Of a DNA stretch of 49,911 nucleotides, positions 8,830 to 18,666 are shown one piece after another; positions within the stretch are counted from its first letter, which is position 1, and each line of letters starts with the position of its first letter. The notes beneath the pieces are model-generated. The model was not told the origin of the DNA and searched no databases. It saw only the letters and a program-made list of their open reading frames with translations. The position numbers were made by a program, and so were the translations under genes. The stretch is from Sulfurimonas sp. (GTDB taxonomy: Bacteria; Campylobacterota; Campylobacteria; Campylobacterales; Sulfurimonadaceae). The stretch spans positions 1-49,911 of the forward strand of contig QNZS01000006.1 of NCBI GenBank assembly GCA_003978465.1. The letters are read 5' to 3'.

Positions 8830-9169
8830 GATCAGAATCGTTAAAATGTCCCCATTTGAGTTTTGTTCCACCGAGTATGTGAAAGTGTAGGTGTTTTACC
8901 TCTTGTCCTCCATCATCTCCAATATTTGTTATAACCCTATAACCTGTTTTATCTATTTTTATTGTTTTAGCGATATCCTGAATAAAGCTTGTCATTCCTG
9001 ACATAGTTTGAGGTGAGACTTCTATAAAACTGTCAATATGCTTTTTTGGTATAGCTAAGATATGAACAGGTGCTTTAGGGTTGACATCATGAAAAGCTAA
9101 AAAATCATCATTTTCGGCGATAATATTTGAGGGAATTTCTTTATTTATTATTTTACAAAATAGGCACAT
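8813..9169 (-). CDS. HIT-family nucleotide hydrolase or transferase
   Basis: A 118-residue histidine-triad protein, usually a purine nucleoside phosphoramidase or related nucleotide hydrolase in the cytoplasm. The triad HLHFHILGG is near the C terminus, and the N terminus CLFCKIINKEIPS carries the paired cysteines often seen in the HinT branch. I chose the ATG at 9169, which has AAAGGA on the minus strand (9185-9180). The longer frame to 9211 adds 14 residues not expected for the family. It is convergent with the OsmC-like gene and divergent from pheS. Confidence 0.88.
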   Translation of the reverse strand: MCLFCKIINKEIPSNIIAENDDFLAFHDVNPKAPVHILAIPKKHIDSFIEVSPQTMSGMTSFIQDIAKTIKIDKTGYRVITNIGDDGGQEVKHLHFHILGGTKLKWGHFNDSDPKNNL

Positions 9170-9250
9170 ATTGTTTAATTCCTTTATTTTAAGTATCACT
9201 AATTGTATCACAAATTATAGAAATGAAGCTCTTTATTAGTAATATTTTTA

Positions 9251-9256
9251 TATAAT
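9251..9256 (+). promoter_or_regulatory. -10 box for the pheS operon
   Basis: TATAAT at 9251-9256 predicts transcription from about 9263, before the ribosome site GGAGA at 9280-9284 and the TTG start at 9292. Confidence 0.6.
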
Positions 9257-9291
9257 CCCTTTAAAATTTATATATGTATGGAGACTCTATA

Positions 9292-10284
9292 TTGAAAGAG
9301 TGGTACGATAAAATAAACGATGCTTCAAGTGTTGAAACTCTCGAAGAGATTCGCATAAGTGTATTCGGAAAAAAAGGCATTTTAGCCGTAGAATTTGCAA
9401 AAATGAAAGACCTTTCTGGTCAGGAAAAAGGGAAGTTAGCTAAAGAGTTAAACACTCATAAAGCTTCTCTTATGAATGAGTTCACTACAAAAAAAACAAC
9501 ATTGCAAACGCAAGCACTTTTAGTTGCTATGAAAGCAGAAGCTATTGATGTTTCTATGTTCTCAACTTCGAGTCAGTCAGGTGCATTACATCCTGTTATG
9601 GAAACTATGGATAGAATTGTAGAGTACTTTTCGTCTATGAACTTTGCAGTAAAAACTGGTCAAATAGTTGAAGATGACTTTAACAATTTTGAAGCACTTA
9701 ATCTTCCAAAGTACCATCCAGCACGTGATATGCAAGATACATTTTATTTTAAAGATGAAATGATGCTTCGTACACATACATCTCCTGTTCAAATTAGAAC
9801 GATGATGTCTACTAAACCACCAATTCGTATGATCGCACCAGGTGCAGTTTTTCGTCGTGATTACGACATAACACATACACCTATGTTTCATCAAGTTGAG
9901 GGCCTTTTAGTTGATAAAGAAGGCACAGTCTCATTTGCTAATCTTAAATTTATTTTAGAAGATTTTTTAAAGTATATGTTTGGTGAAGTAGAAGTGCGTT
10001 TTCGTCCTTCATTTTTCCCTTTTACAGAACCATCTGCTGAAGTAGATATTAGCTGTGTTTTTTGTAAGGGTGAAGGCTGTAGAGTATGTTCACATACAGG
10101 CTGGTTAGAAGTTCTAGGTTGTGGAATAGTTGATCCTAATGTATTTGAAGCTGTAAACTATAAAGATGTAAGTGGTTATGCTTTTGGACTCGGTGTTGAG
10201 CGTTTTGCAATGCTAATTCATCAAATTGGAGACCTTCGTTCACTCTTTGAAGGTGATATTAAATTACTGGAGCAATTTCAATGA
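9292..10284 (+). CDS. pheS: Phenylalanyl-tRNA synthetase alpha subunit
   Basis: The catalytic alpha subunit of the alpha2-beta2 PheRS. I start it at TTG 9292, because GGAGA at 9280-9284 sits seven bases before it. The ATG at 9274 lies upstream of that ribosome site and would add six residues. The 330-residue product has an N-terminal coiled-coil region, then class II motifs: [22 protein letters not shown] [33 protein letters not shown], and the glycine-rich end [15 protein letters not shown] [12 protein letters not shown] four-cysteine cluster ([12 protein letters not shown]) sits before the last motif, as in other bacterial PheS. pheT overlaps by four bases. Confidence 0.96.
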   Translation: MKEWYDKINDASSVETLEEIRISVFGKKGILAVEFAKMKDLSGQEKGKLAKELNTHKASLMNEFTTKKTTLQTQALLVAMKAEAIDVSMFSTSSQSGALHPVMETMDRIVEYFSSMNFAVKTGQIVEDDFNNFEALNLPKYHPARDMQDTFYFKDEMMLRTHTSPVQIRTMMSTKPPIRMIAPGAVFRRDYDITHTPMFHQVEGLLVDKEGTVSFANLKFILEDFLKYMFGEVEVRFRPSFFPFTEPSAEVDISCVFCKGEGCRVCSHTGWLEVLGCGIVDPNVFEAVNYKDVSGYAFGLGVERFAMLIHQIGDLRSLFEGDIKLLEQFQ

Positions 10285-12614
10285 TAGTTACTAGATCTTG
10301 GTTAAATGAATGGATAGATCTTAGTGGGATATCTACAGAGGAAATTGCAAAAACTTTTAATAGTATTGGTTTAGAAGTTGATAGAATACAAGAGTTTCGT
10401 GTACCTAAAAAAATAGTATTTGGTAAAGTTTTAGAGTGTGAAAAACATCCCGATGCTGATAAACTTAATGTATGTCAAGTAGATATTGGCTGGTCAATTC
10501 GTCAGATTGTTTGTGGTGCTGCTAATGTTAGAACTGGACTCACTGTTGCCGTAGCTACTTTGGGTGCAAATATGCCTAGTGGTTTAGTAATCAAACCGGT
10601 AAAACTTCGTGGTGTTGATTCTGATGGTATGATTTGTGCCGCTAGTGAGTTAGGTCTAGCCGATATGGGCAAGGGTATTTTAGAGATAGATGCTAGTATG
10701 GGTGAGTGTAAACTTGGAGACGAGGTAAGTATAAACCTACTCTTTAATGATGACTTAATTGAGATAGAATTAACTGCTAATCGTGGTGATTGTTTAAGTA
10801 TTCGTGGTGTTGCTCGTGACCTTTCAGCTGCATTTGATAGACCTATTAAGGCATATACAGTTACAGATAATGATGATAAACGTGGGATTGGAAGAGTTTT
10901 TTCACTTTCACATGAAAAAGATTTAAATGTTAACCTTAGTTACAAAGCAATCTCTTTAAAAGATTTAAATGTACCAACTTTAATTGCTCTTAGATTAGCA
11001 CAAATTGAAGAAGAGAGAAAATCTAAAGTAGAAGAGATACTACTTTATGTAACACAGAGTACAGGTGTTATTTTAAGAGCATACGAACATGAATTTTTTT
11101 GTACTGGTGGTGAAGACGAAATAGCACAGGTAATACTAAGTAAAGATGCAAATGAATTTGCAGTTATTAAAGGGAAGGAGACAGCTTCTATTGTAGGAAT
11201 AGTACAAAAAGATGTCTCAAAACCTAAAAAAGAAGAGGGAATAATTTTACTCGAAGCATCATATATTCCACCTGATGTAATAAGTAGAAAAATGTCAAAG
11301 TCTAAGATAGAATCAGGCCCGTTCTTTTATAAAACTTCACGTGGTTCAGAGCCAGATCTTAAAGCAGGACTCGCATACTGTGTTGATTTAATAGAAGCAA
11401 GTTCAAACTCAGCTACTTTTGGTGGAAGAATTGAACTTACTGAGACATATAATGAAAAAATTGTTTGTATTACAAAAGAAGAGATAGACGAGATAATTGG
11501 TGCAGTGATTGAGAAGCCTGTTATAAGTAAAATTCTTCAAAACCTGGGGTTTAATACATCTAAATCTTCTCTTAATAGTTTTATAATATCTGTACCTCAG
11601 TTTCGTCATGACATTATTAACAAACAAGATATCGTTGAAGAGGTAGTGCGTATGGTTGGAATAGATAATATTCCATCAAAACCGTTTATCTTAACGGAGG
11701 ATAATCGTTTAGAAGATAATTATTTTGAATATAAAAAACGTTCTATATTTAGACATCGTGCTGCTAATAATGGTTTTTATGAGGCTATTCACTTTGTCTT
11801 TGATGAGAAAAAAACTTTAAATAAGTATGGATTTGAAACTACAAAAGAAGAATTAGAACTTTTAAATCCAATTGTTCAGACACTAGATACTCTACGACCA
11901 ACACTTTTAACAGGTCTTCTAAAAGCTGCATCTAACAATGTAAAGAATGGTTACTCATCTGTAAGACTATTTGAAATTGGTTCTGTTTTTACTCCTCTTC
12001 GTGATGAGTCATACAATATGGCATTTATTTTTAGTGGAGATAAAGAGACTGAGAATTTAACAAATTCTGGAAAACCTTCTAAGGTTGATTTTGCATACTT
12101 TGTACAAAAAGTCTCAGATGTAGTTGGTGGGGTTGAACTTCGTGAAACTAAAACAACACATGTACTCTCTCATGACTTTCAGTCTGCTACTGTTTTAATA
12201 GCTGGAGTGAAAGTTGGTGAACTTTTTCGTGTACATCCAAATGTTGAAAAAGATTATGATTTAGATATTACCTATATGTGTGAGATAGATTTTTCAAAAA
12301 TTCCACATAGACTGAAAGTAGCAACTGCGACATCAAAGTATCAAGCTTCCTTTAGAGACTTGAGTGTGATAATGCCAGAAATTATGTCTTATGAAAAAGT
12401 TAAATCTGTAATAGAGTCTGCAGATATAGCTAATCTTATTCGTTTTTATCCTGTTGATAAGTACAGCGATGAGATATTAGGTCAAAATATGAGTTTAAGT
12501 CTGCGTTTTGTTCTTCAGTCTAATGAAAAAACACTTGACGAAGAAGATATTACTTCAGCGATGGATACTATTTTAACAGCACTTAAAAGCGAGTTAGGCA
12601 TAGGACTTAGATAA
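10281..12614 (+). CDS. pheT: Phenylalanyl-tRNA synthetase beta subunit
   Basis: The 777-residue beta subunit handles tRNA binding and editing of tyrosyl-tRNA-Phe. The domain order is as expected. An EMAP-like tRNA-binding domain lies at about 40-150 ([14 protein letters not shown]). The B3/B4 editing domain is at about 200-390, B5 with VPQFRHDI and [11 protein letters not shown] at about 400-480, and the catalytic-like core at about 490-670. The ferredoxin-fold anticodon-binding domain ([10 protein letters not shown]) is at the C terminus. It overlaps pheS by four bases, and its last base is the first of aroA, so the three are coupled. Confidence 0.97.
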   Translation: MIVTRSWLNEWIDLSGISTEEIAKTFNSIGLEVDRIQEFRVPKKIVFGKVLECEKHPDADKLNVCQVDIGWSIRQIVCGAANVRTGLTVAVATLGANMPSGLVIKPVKLRGVDSDGMICAASELGLADMGKGILEIDASMGECKLGDEVSINLLFNDDLIEIELTANRGDCLSIRGVARDLSAAFDRPIKAYTVTDNDDKRGIGRVFSLSHEKDLNVNLSYKAISLKDLNVPTLIALRLAQIEEERKSKVEEILLYVTQSTGVILRAYEHEFFCTGGEDEIAQVILSKDANEFAVIKGKETASIVGIVQKDVSKPKKEEGIILLEASYIPPDVISRKMSKSKIESGPFFYKTSRGSEPDLKAGLAYCVDLIEASSNSATFGGRIELTETYNEKIVCITKEEIDEIIGAVIEKPVISKILQNLGFNTSKSSLNSFIISVPQFRHDIINKQDIVEEVVRMVGIDNIPSKPFILTEDNRLEDNYFEYKKRSIFRHRAANNGFYEAIHFVFDEKKTLNKYGFETTKEELELLNPIVQTLDTLRPTLLTGLLKAASNNVKNGYSSVRLFEIGSVFTPLRDESYNMAFIFSGDKETENLTNSGKPSKVDFAYFVQKVSDVVGGVELRETKTTHVLSHDFQSATVLIAGVKVGELFRVHPNVEKDYDLDITYMCEIDFSKIPHRLKVATATSKYQASFRDLSVIMPEIMSYEKVKSVIESADIANLIRFYPVDKYSDEILGQNMSLSLRFVLQSNEKTLDEEDITSAMDTILTALKSELGIGLR

Positions 12615-13894
12615 TGAGTAAAGTTCTTGTGTCTGCTGCAACATCATTTTCTTTAAACATTAGTGAAATAGCACCTGATAAATCTATCTCACATCGTAGT
12701 GTTATGTTTGCAATGCTTGCAAATGGTGAGAGTACTATAGAAAACTTTTTACGTGCTGAGGATACTATGAACTCTTTAGAGATTGTGAAAAATCTTGGTG
12801 CCAAAGTAGAAGATGATGGTAAAATCATCAAAATTTCTAGTGATGGAATACAAGAAAGTTTTGAAGTACTTGATTGTGGTAACTCAGGAACAGGTATGCG
12901 TCTTTTTTGTGGACTTTTAAGTTCAGCAAATGGACACTTTATCCTAACTGGGGATAGGTACCTTCGTTCTCGCCCAATGAAAAGAGTGACAAACCCACTA
13001 CTGAGTATCGGTGCAAAACTTGATGGAAGAAATAAGGGTGACCTAGCACCACTTTCTATCCGTGGAGCATCTTTAAAAGCTTTTGAGTATGAGTCTCAAA
13101 TAGCTTCTGCTCAAGTTAAGTCTTGTATGATACTTGCAGCTCTACGGGCTGATGGAGTTTGTACTTATACTGAACCTGAACTCTCCCGTGACCACACAGA
13201 GAGAATGTTAAAAGGTATGGGTGCTAGTATTGAAGTAGAAGGTTTAAAAACTACTATTACTCCGATGAAAGAACTGCTTAACCCTTTAACTATCCGTGTT
13301 CCAGCTGACCCATCTTCTGCATTTTTCTTTGCAGTTGCAGCAGCTATCACACCTGAGTCAAATATAGTTTTAGAAGGTGTAACTCTTAACCCTACTCGGA
13401 TAGAAGCTTTTAAAGCACTAGAGAGAATGGGTGCTGATATATCTTATGAAATAACTGATAATAAGTACGAACCAATTGGTAACATATCTGTAAAGTATGC
13501 ACCACTTCACGGTATAACTGTAGATGATAATATCTCATGGTTAATTGATGAGCTTCCTGCTCTTAGTATTGCAATGTCATGTGCAAACGGTGAGTCTCTT
13601 GTTAAAAATGCACAAGAGTTACGAGTTAAAGAGTCTGACAGAATTTCAACTGTTGTAGAAGGACTTTGTGCAGCAGGCATAGAAGTACATGAGTATAAAG
13701 ATGGGTATAAAATTATAGGTGGTGAACTCAAGTCTACTATAGTAGATAGTGATGGTGATCATAGAATTGCCATGAGTTTTATTATTGCTGGTTTAAAGTG
13801 TGGCATGGAAGTTACAGATTTAGAGTGTATAAATACCTCTTTCCCAAACTTTTTTGAACTATTACAAAAAATTACAAAGGTAGAACTATCATGA
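12614..13894 (+). CDS. aroA: 3-phosphoshikimate 1-carboxyvinyltransferase (EPSP synthase)
   Basis: AroA joins phosphoenolpyruvate to shikimate-3-phosphate in the shikimate pathway to aromatic amino acids. The 426 residues match the family. Signatures include DKSISHRSVMFAMLA at the N terminus, LDCGNSGTGMRL, RPMKRVTNPL, QVKSCMILAAL and, near the end, ELRVKESDRI and DHRIAMSF. It is placed with the Phe-tRNA synthetase genes and so with use of an aromatic product. It starts on the last base of the pheT stop and overlaps ispH by four bases. Confidence 0.97.
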   Translation: MSKVLVSAATSFSLNISEIAPDKSISHRSVMFAMLANGESTIENFLRAEDTMNSLEIVKNLGAKVEDDGKIIKISSDGIQESFEVLDCGNSGTGMRLFCGLLSSANGHFILTGDRYLRSRPMKRVTNPLLSIGAKLDGRNKGDLAPLSIRGASLKAFEYESQIASAQVKSCMILAALRADGVCTYTEPELSRDHTERMLKGMGASIEVEGLKTTITPMKELLNPLTIRVPADPSSAFFFAVAAAITPESNIVLEGVTLNPTRIEAFKALERMGADISYEITDNKYEPIGNISVKYAPLHGITVDDNISWLIDELPALSIAMSCANGESLVKNAQELRVKESDRISTVVEGLCAAGIEVHEYKDGYKIIGGELKSTIVDSDGDHRIAMSFIIAGLKCGMEVTDLECINTSFPNFFELLQKITKVELS

Positions 13895-14733
13895 AAATAG
13901 AATTAGCCGAAAATTATGGTTTTTGCTTTGGTGTAAAACGTGCGATTAAAATAGCAGAAGAAAATTCAAATGCTTCTACATATGGACCTCTTATTCATAA
14001 CTCTAAAGAGATATCTCGTTTAGATAAAGATTTTAAAGTAGGTTTAGTAGAGGATTTTACTACATTTAAACCTGGTGAAAAAGCTATAGTTCGTACACAT
14101 GGTATTGTTAAAGAAGAACTTTCAGAACTTAAAAAGAAAGGTGTTGATGTCGTTGATGCAACATGCCCTTATGTGACAAAACCACAAGAGATATGTCAAG
14201 AGATGAGTGAATCAGGTTATGATGTAGTGATTTTTGGAGATGAGAGTCACCCTGAGATAAAAGGTGTGAAGTCTTATGCAACAAATGGAGCGACAGTCGT
14301 AAACAATGTTGAAGAGCTAAAAGAGTTAAAACTAAAAGAAAAAATAGCCCTAGTCGCACAGACTACGAGAAAAGTCGAAGACTATATGGCTATTGCATCT
14401 TATCTTATTCCTAGATATAAAGAAGTAAGAATTTTTAACACTATATGTAATGCGACTTTTGAAAATCAAGATGCAGTAAGAAAGATATCAAAGTCTGCAG
14501 ATGTGATGATTGTTATTGGTGGGAAGAACTCTTCAAATACTAAAGAACTCTTTAGTATAGCAACTGACAATTGTTCAAATAGTTATCATATAGAAGATGA
14601 AATGGACCTAAAAAAGTCTTGGTTTAATGGAAAAAAATTCTGTGGTCTGAGTGCTGGTGCATCAACTCCTGATTGGATCATTCAAAATGTAATTAGTTGT
14701 ATAAAAAATATTTCGAAGCAAGACCAAGTGTAA
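13891..14733 (+). CDS. ispH: 4-hydroxy-3-methylbut-2-enyl diphosphate reductase
   Basis: IspH makes isopentenyl and dimethylallyl diphosphate in the last step of the MEP isoprenoid pathway, using a 4Fe-4S cluster. All three cluster cysteines are visible: Cys12 in GFCFGVKRAI, Cys92 in DATCPYVTKP and Cys186 in TICNATFENQ. Substrate-binding histidines are in GPLIHN and DESHPEIKG. At 280 residues it is a normal bacterial length. Its start overlaps aroA by four bases. The order aroA-ispH-rpsA recurs in Campylobacterota. rpsA follows after about 100 bases with its own promoter. Confidence 0.97.
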   Translation: MKIELAENYGFCFGVKRAIKIAEENSNASTYGPLIHNSKEISRLDKDFKVGLVEDFTTFKPGEKAIVRTHGIVKEELSELKKKGVDVVDATCPYVTKPQEICQEMSESGYDVVIFGDESHPEIKGVKSYATNGATVVNNVEELKELKLKEKIALVAQTTRKVEDYMAIASYLIPRYKEVRIFNTICNATFENQDAVRKISKSADVMIVIGGKNSSNTKELFSIATDNCSNSYHIEDEMDLKKSWFNGKKFCGLSAGASTPDWIIQNVISCIKNISKQDQV

Positions 14734-14798
14734 TAAACACTTTCCTTCTTTCTTCACATAAGTTTCATTACTTAATAGCTATATAATTTAAAATTGGG

Positions 14799-14804
14799 TA
14801 TAAT
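14799..14804 (+). promoter_or_regulatory. -10 box for rpsA
   Basis: GGGTATAATC gives TATAAT at 14799-14804, with a second TATAAT at 14782-14787. The predicted start of transcription is near 14811, and AGAGGA at 14825-14830 is the ribosome site before the ATG at 14837. This lets rpsA be expressed apart from pheST-aroA-ispH. Confidence 0.65.
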
Positions 14805-14836
14805 CACGACAATTTTTATGTAACAGAGGATAGACA

Positions 14837-16492
14837 ATGGCGTTCGATAACGAATTATTAGATGAAGAAAATTTTGCAGCAATGTTTGCAGAAAGTGAAA
14901 AGAAACAAGAGACTAGCCGTATAGTAGAAGGCGAAATTGTTGAAATTCAAACAGAAGACAACAGAGCATTAGTAGGTGTTGGCGATAAGTTAGAGGGTAT
15001 TTTAAACCTTGACGAGATTCGCGACGAGAATGGTGAACTTAAGTTCGCTTGTGGTGACAAGATTAAAGTAATGCAAATGGGTTACTATAATGAGCGTCCA
15101 AAGATTTCTTACAAGAAAGTTTTAGAGCTAGAAAAAACTATTGAGTTTATCGATGCACACAAAGACGATTTTGAAGATACTATTATTGAAGGTATCATTA
15201 CTAAGAAAAACCGTGGTGGTTATGTAGTAGAAGCTGATGCAGTTTCTTTCTTTATGCCACGTTCTCTTGCCGCGTTTAAAGACACTGATGAAGTTGTTGG
15301 TCGTAAAATCAAAGCTCAGGTTGTTAAAGTTGATGCTGCTGAGAATTCAATCATTATTTCTCGTAGAAAACTTTTCAACGAAGAAAGAAAGAAAAAGAAA
15401 GAAATTATTGATCAACTAATGGCAGAAGATGTTGTTGTTGAAGGTACTATTAAAAAAATCACTTCTTACGGTATGTTCGTAGATGTTGGTGGTGTTGATG
15501 GTCTTGTTCATTACAATGAGATTTCTTACAAGGGTCCAGTTAACCCATCTAAGCTTTTTGCTGAGGGTGATACTGTAACTGTTAAAGCTATTTCTTACGA
15601 TAAAGACAAACGTCACTTATCTCTTTCAATCAAAGCTGTTCTTCCAGATCCATGGGCTGAAGTTGAGTCTGAATTAGATGAAGGGGATACAATCACTGTT
15701 ACTGTTTCAAATATTGAAGCATATGGTGTATTTGTTGACCTTGGAAATGATATTGAAGGTTTCTTACATATTTCTGAGATTTCTTGGAATAAAAATGTTA
15801 AAAACCCTAATGATTATTTAACTGTTGGTGATGAGATTGATGTTGAAGTTATTGAAATTAATTCTAATACACATAAATTACGTGTTTCATTAAAGAAACT
15901 TTTACCAAAACCATTTGATGAGTTTTTAAAGAACTATAATGAAGGTGACATTGTTACTGGAACTATTACTTCACTAGCTGACTTTGGTGCATTTGTTCGT
16001 ATTTCAGGTGTTGAGGGACTGTTGCATAACCAAGATATTTCTTGGGATAAGAACACAAAAGCAAAAGAAGTTTTAAAGTCTGGTGATGAAATTGAAGTTA
16101 AGATTGCTAAAATCAATGCTGAAGATCAAAAAATATCTTTAAATAGAAAAACTCTTTTAGAGTCTCCTATTGATAAGTTTGCTATGACAAATAAATTGAA
16201 TGCTATTGTTACTGGTACTATCCGCGATATCAAAGACTTTGGTGTATTTGTATCTTTAGAAGATGGTGTTGATGCACTTATCCGTGATGAAGATTTAACT
16301 CCACTTGTAAAAGAAGAGTTAGAAGCTGGTCAAGAGATTGAAGCTGCTATCGCTAACATTGATACTAAGCGTGATCGTATTCGTTTATCTGTTAAAAAAT
16401 TAGATTACATTAAAAATCAAGAAATGCTTGAAGAGATTAATGATAATGAGTCACACTCTCTAGGTGACTTAATTAAAGATAAATTTCAGTAA
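14837..16492 (+). CDS. rpsA: 30S ribosomal protein S1
   Basis: S1 binds mRNA leaders and helps place them on the 30S subunit. The 551-residue protein shows tandem S1 (OB-fold) repeats. The clearest begin at EDVVVEGTIKKITSYGMFVDVG, EGDTITVTVSNIEAYGVFVDLG (both divided here only by reading, each about 70-90 residues), NEGDIVTGTITSLADFGAFVRI and KLNAIVTGTIRDIKDFGVFV. The first two N-terminal copies are more divergent, as expected because they bind the ribosome. Six copies are likely in all. Codon use looks a little richer in G and C than in its neighbours, as is common for highly expressed genes. Confidence 0.96.
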   Translation: MAFDNELLDEENFAAMFAESEKKQETSRIVEGEIVEIQTEDNRALVGVGDKLEGILNLDEIRDENGELKFACGDKIKVMQMGYYNERPKISYKKVLELEKTIEFIDAHKDDFEDTIIEGIITKKNRGGYVVEADAVSFFMPRSLAAFKDTDEVVGRKIKAQVVKVDAAENSIIISRRKLFNEERKKKKEIIDQLMAEDVVVEGTIKKITSYGMFVDVGGVDGLVHYNEISYKGPVNPSKLFAEGDTVTVKAISYDKDKRHLSLSIKAVLPDPWAEVESELDEGDTITVTVSNIEAYGVFVDLGNDIEGFLHISEISWNKNVKNPNDYLTVGDEIDVEVIEINSNTHKLRVSLKKLLPKPFDEFLKNYNEGDIVTGTITSLADFGAFVRISGVEGLLHNQDISWDKNTKAKEVLKSGDEIEVKIAKINAEDQKISLNRKTLLESPIDKFAMTNKLNAIVTGTIRDIKDFGVFVSLEDGVDALIRDEDLTPLVKEELEAGQEIEAAIANIDTKRDRIRLSVKKLDYIKNQEMLEEINDNESHSLGDLIKDKFQ

Positions 16493-16502
16493 ATATTTAT
16501 AA

Positions 16503-16982
16503 ATGCAAAAGATTTTAAAATGGTTACCTCCTCTCATTGCTGTAGGAGTGGCTGTTTTTATAATCTTCTTTCTTATATCTATTAACTCTAATGTAGTTTT
16601 TATAGACATAGAGCCGTTATCGATCGGAAATAAACCAATACAAGAAAAACCAAAAAAAATATGGTTAGATAAGTTTGGAGAATCAGAGCGAAAAGGCTAC
16701 TTTTATCCAGTAAATGAAGTCTATATAGAAATTAATTTACACGAAAAAATAACTAAAATTATAACTTATAAGTTGTCTGCAAAACTTTTAGACCCTTATC
16801 AATTGTTTTGTCTTAAAGAGGAACTAAAAAACCATAAACTTAAATATTATCTTAACAAAGGTAAAATAGATATAGAGTTATTTATTTATTCAAAAAATAT
16901 TGATAAATTAAGAAACTTACTAAAAGTACTAAAAAACTATAAAATCATGGCGGTAATAAAGCCATATAACGGAGAATACTAA
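16503..16982 (+). CDS. Membrane-anchored protein of unknown function
   Basis: Not recognised. The 159-residue protein has one hydrophobic segment at about 8-29 (LPPLIAVGVAVFIIFFLI) behind a short basic N terminus. The rest is polar, lysine-rich and probably periplasmic. The body has an alternating strand-helix character (KYYLNKGKIDIELFIYSKNIDKL) that may be a small alpha/beta domain. It lies 10 bases after rpsA, and its last base is the first of serA, so it is expressed with both. That gives no clear hint of function. It is a real gene by position and overlap. Confidence 0.8.
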   Translation: MQKILKWLPPLIAVGVAVFIIFFLISINSNVVFIDIEPLSIGNKPIQEKPKKIWLDKFGESERKGYFYPVNEVYIEINLHEKITKIITYKLSAKLLDPYQLFCLKEELKNHKLKYYLNKGKIDIELFIYSKNIDKLRNLLKVLKNYKIMAVIKPYNGEY

Positions 16983-18571
16983 TGAAAAAATACACAGTTG
17001 TAGTTTGTGACCATATTCATAAAGCTGGACTTAAAATGCTAGAAGATGATGAGAGTATCAATTTTATAATGGCTGCTGATGAGCCAAAAGACAAACTAAA
17101 AACTGAAATTCTTCCAAATGCAGATGTAGCGATAACAAGAAGTTCAACTGATGTTGATGACCTTTTCTTAGCTAATGCTAAAAACCTTAAAGCAGTAGTT
17201 CGTGCTGGTGTTGGTGTTGATAATGTAGATATTCCAGGATGCTCAAAACAAGGTATCATTGTTATGAATGTTCCAACTGCAAATACTATAGCAGCAGTTG
17301 AACTTACAATGACACATATGCTATCTTGTATGAGGATGTTTCCATACTCTCATGACCACTTAAAGAACCAAAGAATTTGGAAACGTGAAAAGTGGTACGG
17401 ATATGAGATGAAAGGTAAAAAACTAGGTGTAATTGGTTTTGGTAATATTGGCTCTCGTGTTGCAAAACGTGCAGCTGCGTTTGAGATGGATATTGTGGCA
17501 TTTGACCCGTATATTAACCCATCTAAGGTTACTGACCTTGATATGACATACACTAAAAACTTTGAAGATATTCTAGCATGTGATATTATTACGATTCATA
17601 CTCCTAAGAACAAAGAGACTCTCGGTATGATAGGTGATGCAGAATTTACTAAAATGAAAGATGGTGTAGTTGTAATTAACTGTGCTCGTGGTGGTTTATA
17701 CGATGAAGATGCACTTTTAAAATACTTACAAAATGGTAAGATTCGTTTTGCTGGTATTGATGTGTTTAACAAAGAACCTGCAACTGATCATCCTTTACTT
17801 GATTTAGATAATGTAACTGTTTCTCCTCATTTAGGTGCGAATACATTTGAGTCTCAGTATAACATAGGTACACAGGCTGCTAACAATGCAATAGAAGCTG
17901 CTAAGGGTATAGCTTATCCTCATGCGATGAATCTTCCAATCGATGAATCAACTATTCCTTCATTTGTAAAACCATTCTTAGAAATGGGACAAAAGATAGG
18001 TTTCTTAGAATCTCAGATGAGTAAGTCTCAAATTATTAGTATTAAAGTAACAGGTCATGGTGAAATAGCTGAGTATGTTGAGTCTCTTTCAACTTTTGTA
18101 GCTGTTGGTGCAATGAGTCAAAATAGTGGTGATACTATAAACTATGTAAATGCAGAATTTGTTGCAAAAGAAAAAGGTATCAAAATTGAGTCTGAAGCAC
18201 ATGTTGATTCCACAGTGTACAAAAACTTAATAACTATAAAACTTACTACAAGTGAAGGTACTACAACAATTTCTGGAACTATTTTTGATGATAATGTACA
18301 GCGTTTAGTTAATATTGATGGTTTTGACATCGATGTTGCACTTCGTGGTGATATGATTATGTTTAAAAACTCTGATGTTCCAGGTGTTATTGGAAGTATA
18401 GGTTCTGTACTTGCTAACAATAATGTAAATATCGCTGACTTCTCACTTGCTAGAAATGATAAAAACGAAGCACTTGCAGTTATCTTAGTGGATAATACAG
18501 TGTGCGAAAAATCTCTTTCAGAGCTAGCTGCACTTGATGCATGTTTAGCTGTAAACTACGCTCGCATTTAA
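16982..18571 (+). CDS. serA: D-3-phosphoglycerate dehydrogenase
   Basis: SerA oxidises 3-phosphoglycerate to 3-phosphohydroxypyruvate, the first step of serine synthesis. The 529-residue long form has a catalytic domain, an NAD-binding Rossmann domain with GVIGFGNIGSRVAKRA, and the catalytic residues in NCARGGLYDE and SPHLGANTFES. An intervening domain at about 320-450 follows, and a C-terminal ACT domain at about 455-529 (DVPGVIGSIGSVLANNNVNI), which in this family can sense serine. GGAGA stands eight bases before the ATG. A strong intrinsic terminator follows 18 bases after the stop. Confidence 0.96.
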   Translation: MKKYTVVVCDHIHKAGLKMLEDDESINFIMAADEPKDKLKTEILPNADVAITRSSTDVDDLFLANAKNLKAVVRAGVGVDNVDIPGCSKQGIIVMNVPTANTIAAVELTMTHMLSCMRMFPYSHDHLKNQRIWKREKWYGYEMKGKKLGVIGFGNIGSRVAKRAAAFEMDIVAFDPYINPSKVTDLDMTYTKNFEDILACDIITIHTPKNKETLGMIGDAEFTKMKDGVVVINCARGGLYDEDALLKYLQNGKIRFAGIDVFNKEPATDHPLLDLDNVTVSPHLGANTFESQYNIGTQAANNAIEAAKGIAYPHAMNLPIDESTIPSFVKPFLEMGQKIGFLESQMSKSQIISIKVTGHGEIAEYVESLSTFVAVGAMSQNSGDTINYVNAEFVAKEKGIKIESEAHVDSTVYKNLITIKLTTSEGTTTISGTIFDDNVQRLVNIDGFDIDVALRGDMIMFKNSDVPGVIGSIGSVLANNNVNIADFSLARNDKNEALAVILVDNTVCEKSLSELAALDACLAVNYARI

Positions 18572-18589
18572 GTACTTCTGTCTCATACC

Positions 18590-18622
18590 ACTCATTCTCA
18601 TAATTGGGAATGAGTTTTTTTT
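18590..18622 (+). terminator. Intrinsic terminator after serA
   Basis: ACTCATTC at 18590-18597 pairs with GAATGAGT at 18608-18615. The stem can continue through a T-G wobble and two more pairs to a four-base loop, and is followed at once by eight T residues. This is the clearest rho-independent terminator in the window. Confidence 0.85.
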
Positions 18623-18666
18623 CTATTATTAACAAAAAATTTACAATTGAAATGTATAATCAAATT

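Noticed and set aside
9178..9211. Longer N terminus of the HIT protein
   Set aside because: The added residues are atypical for the family and the ribosome site lies within them.
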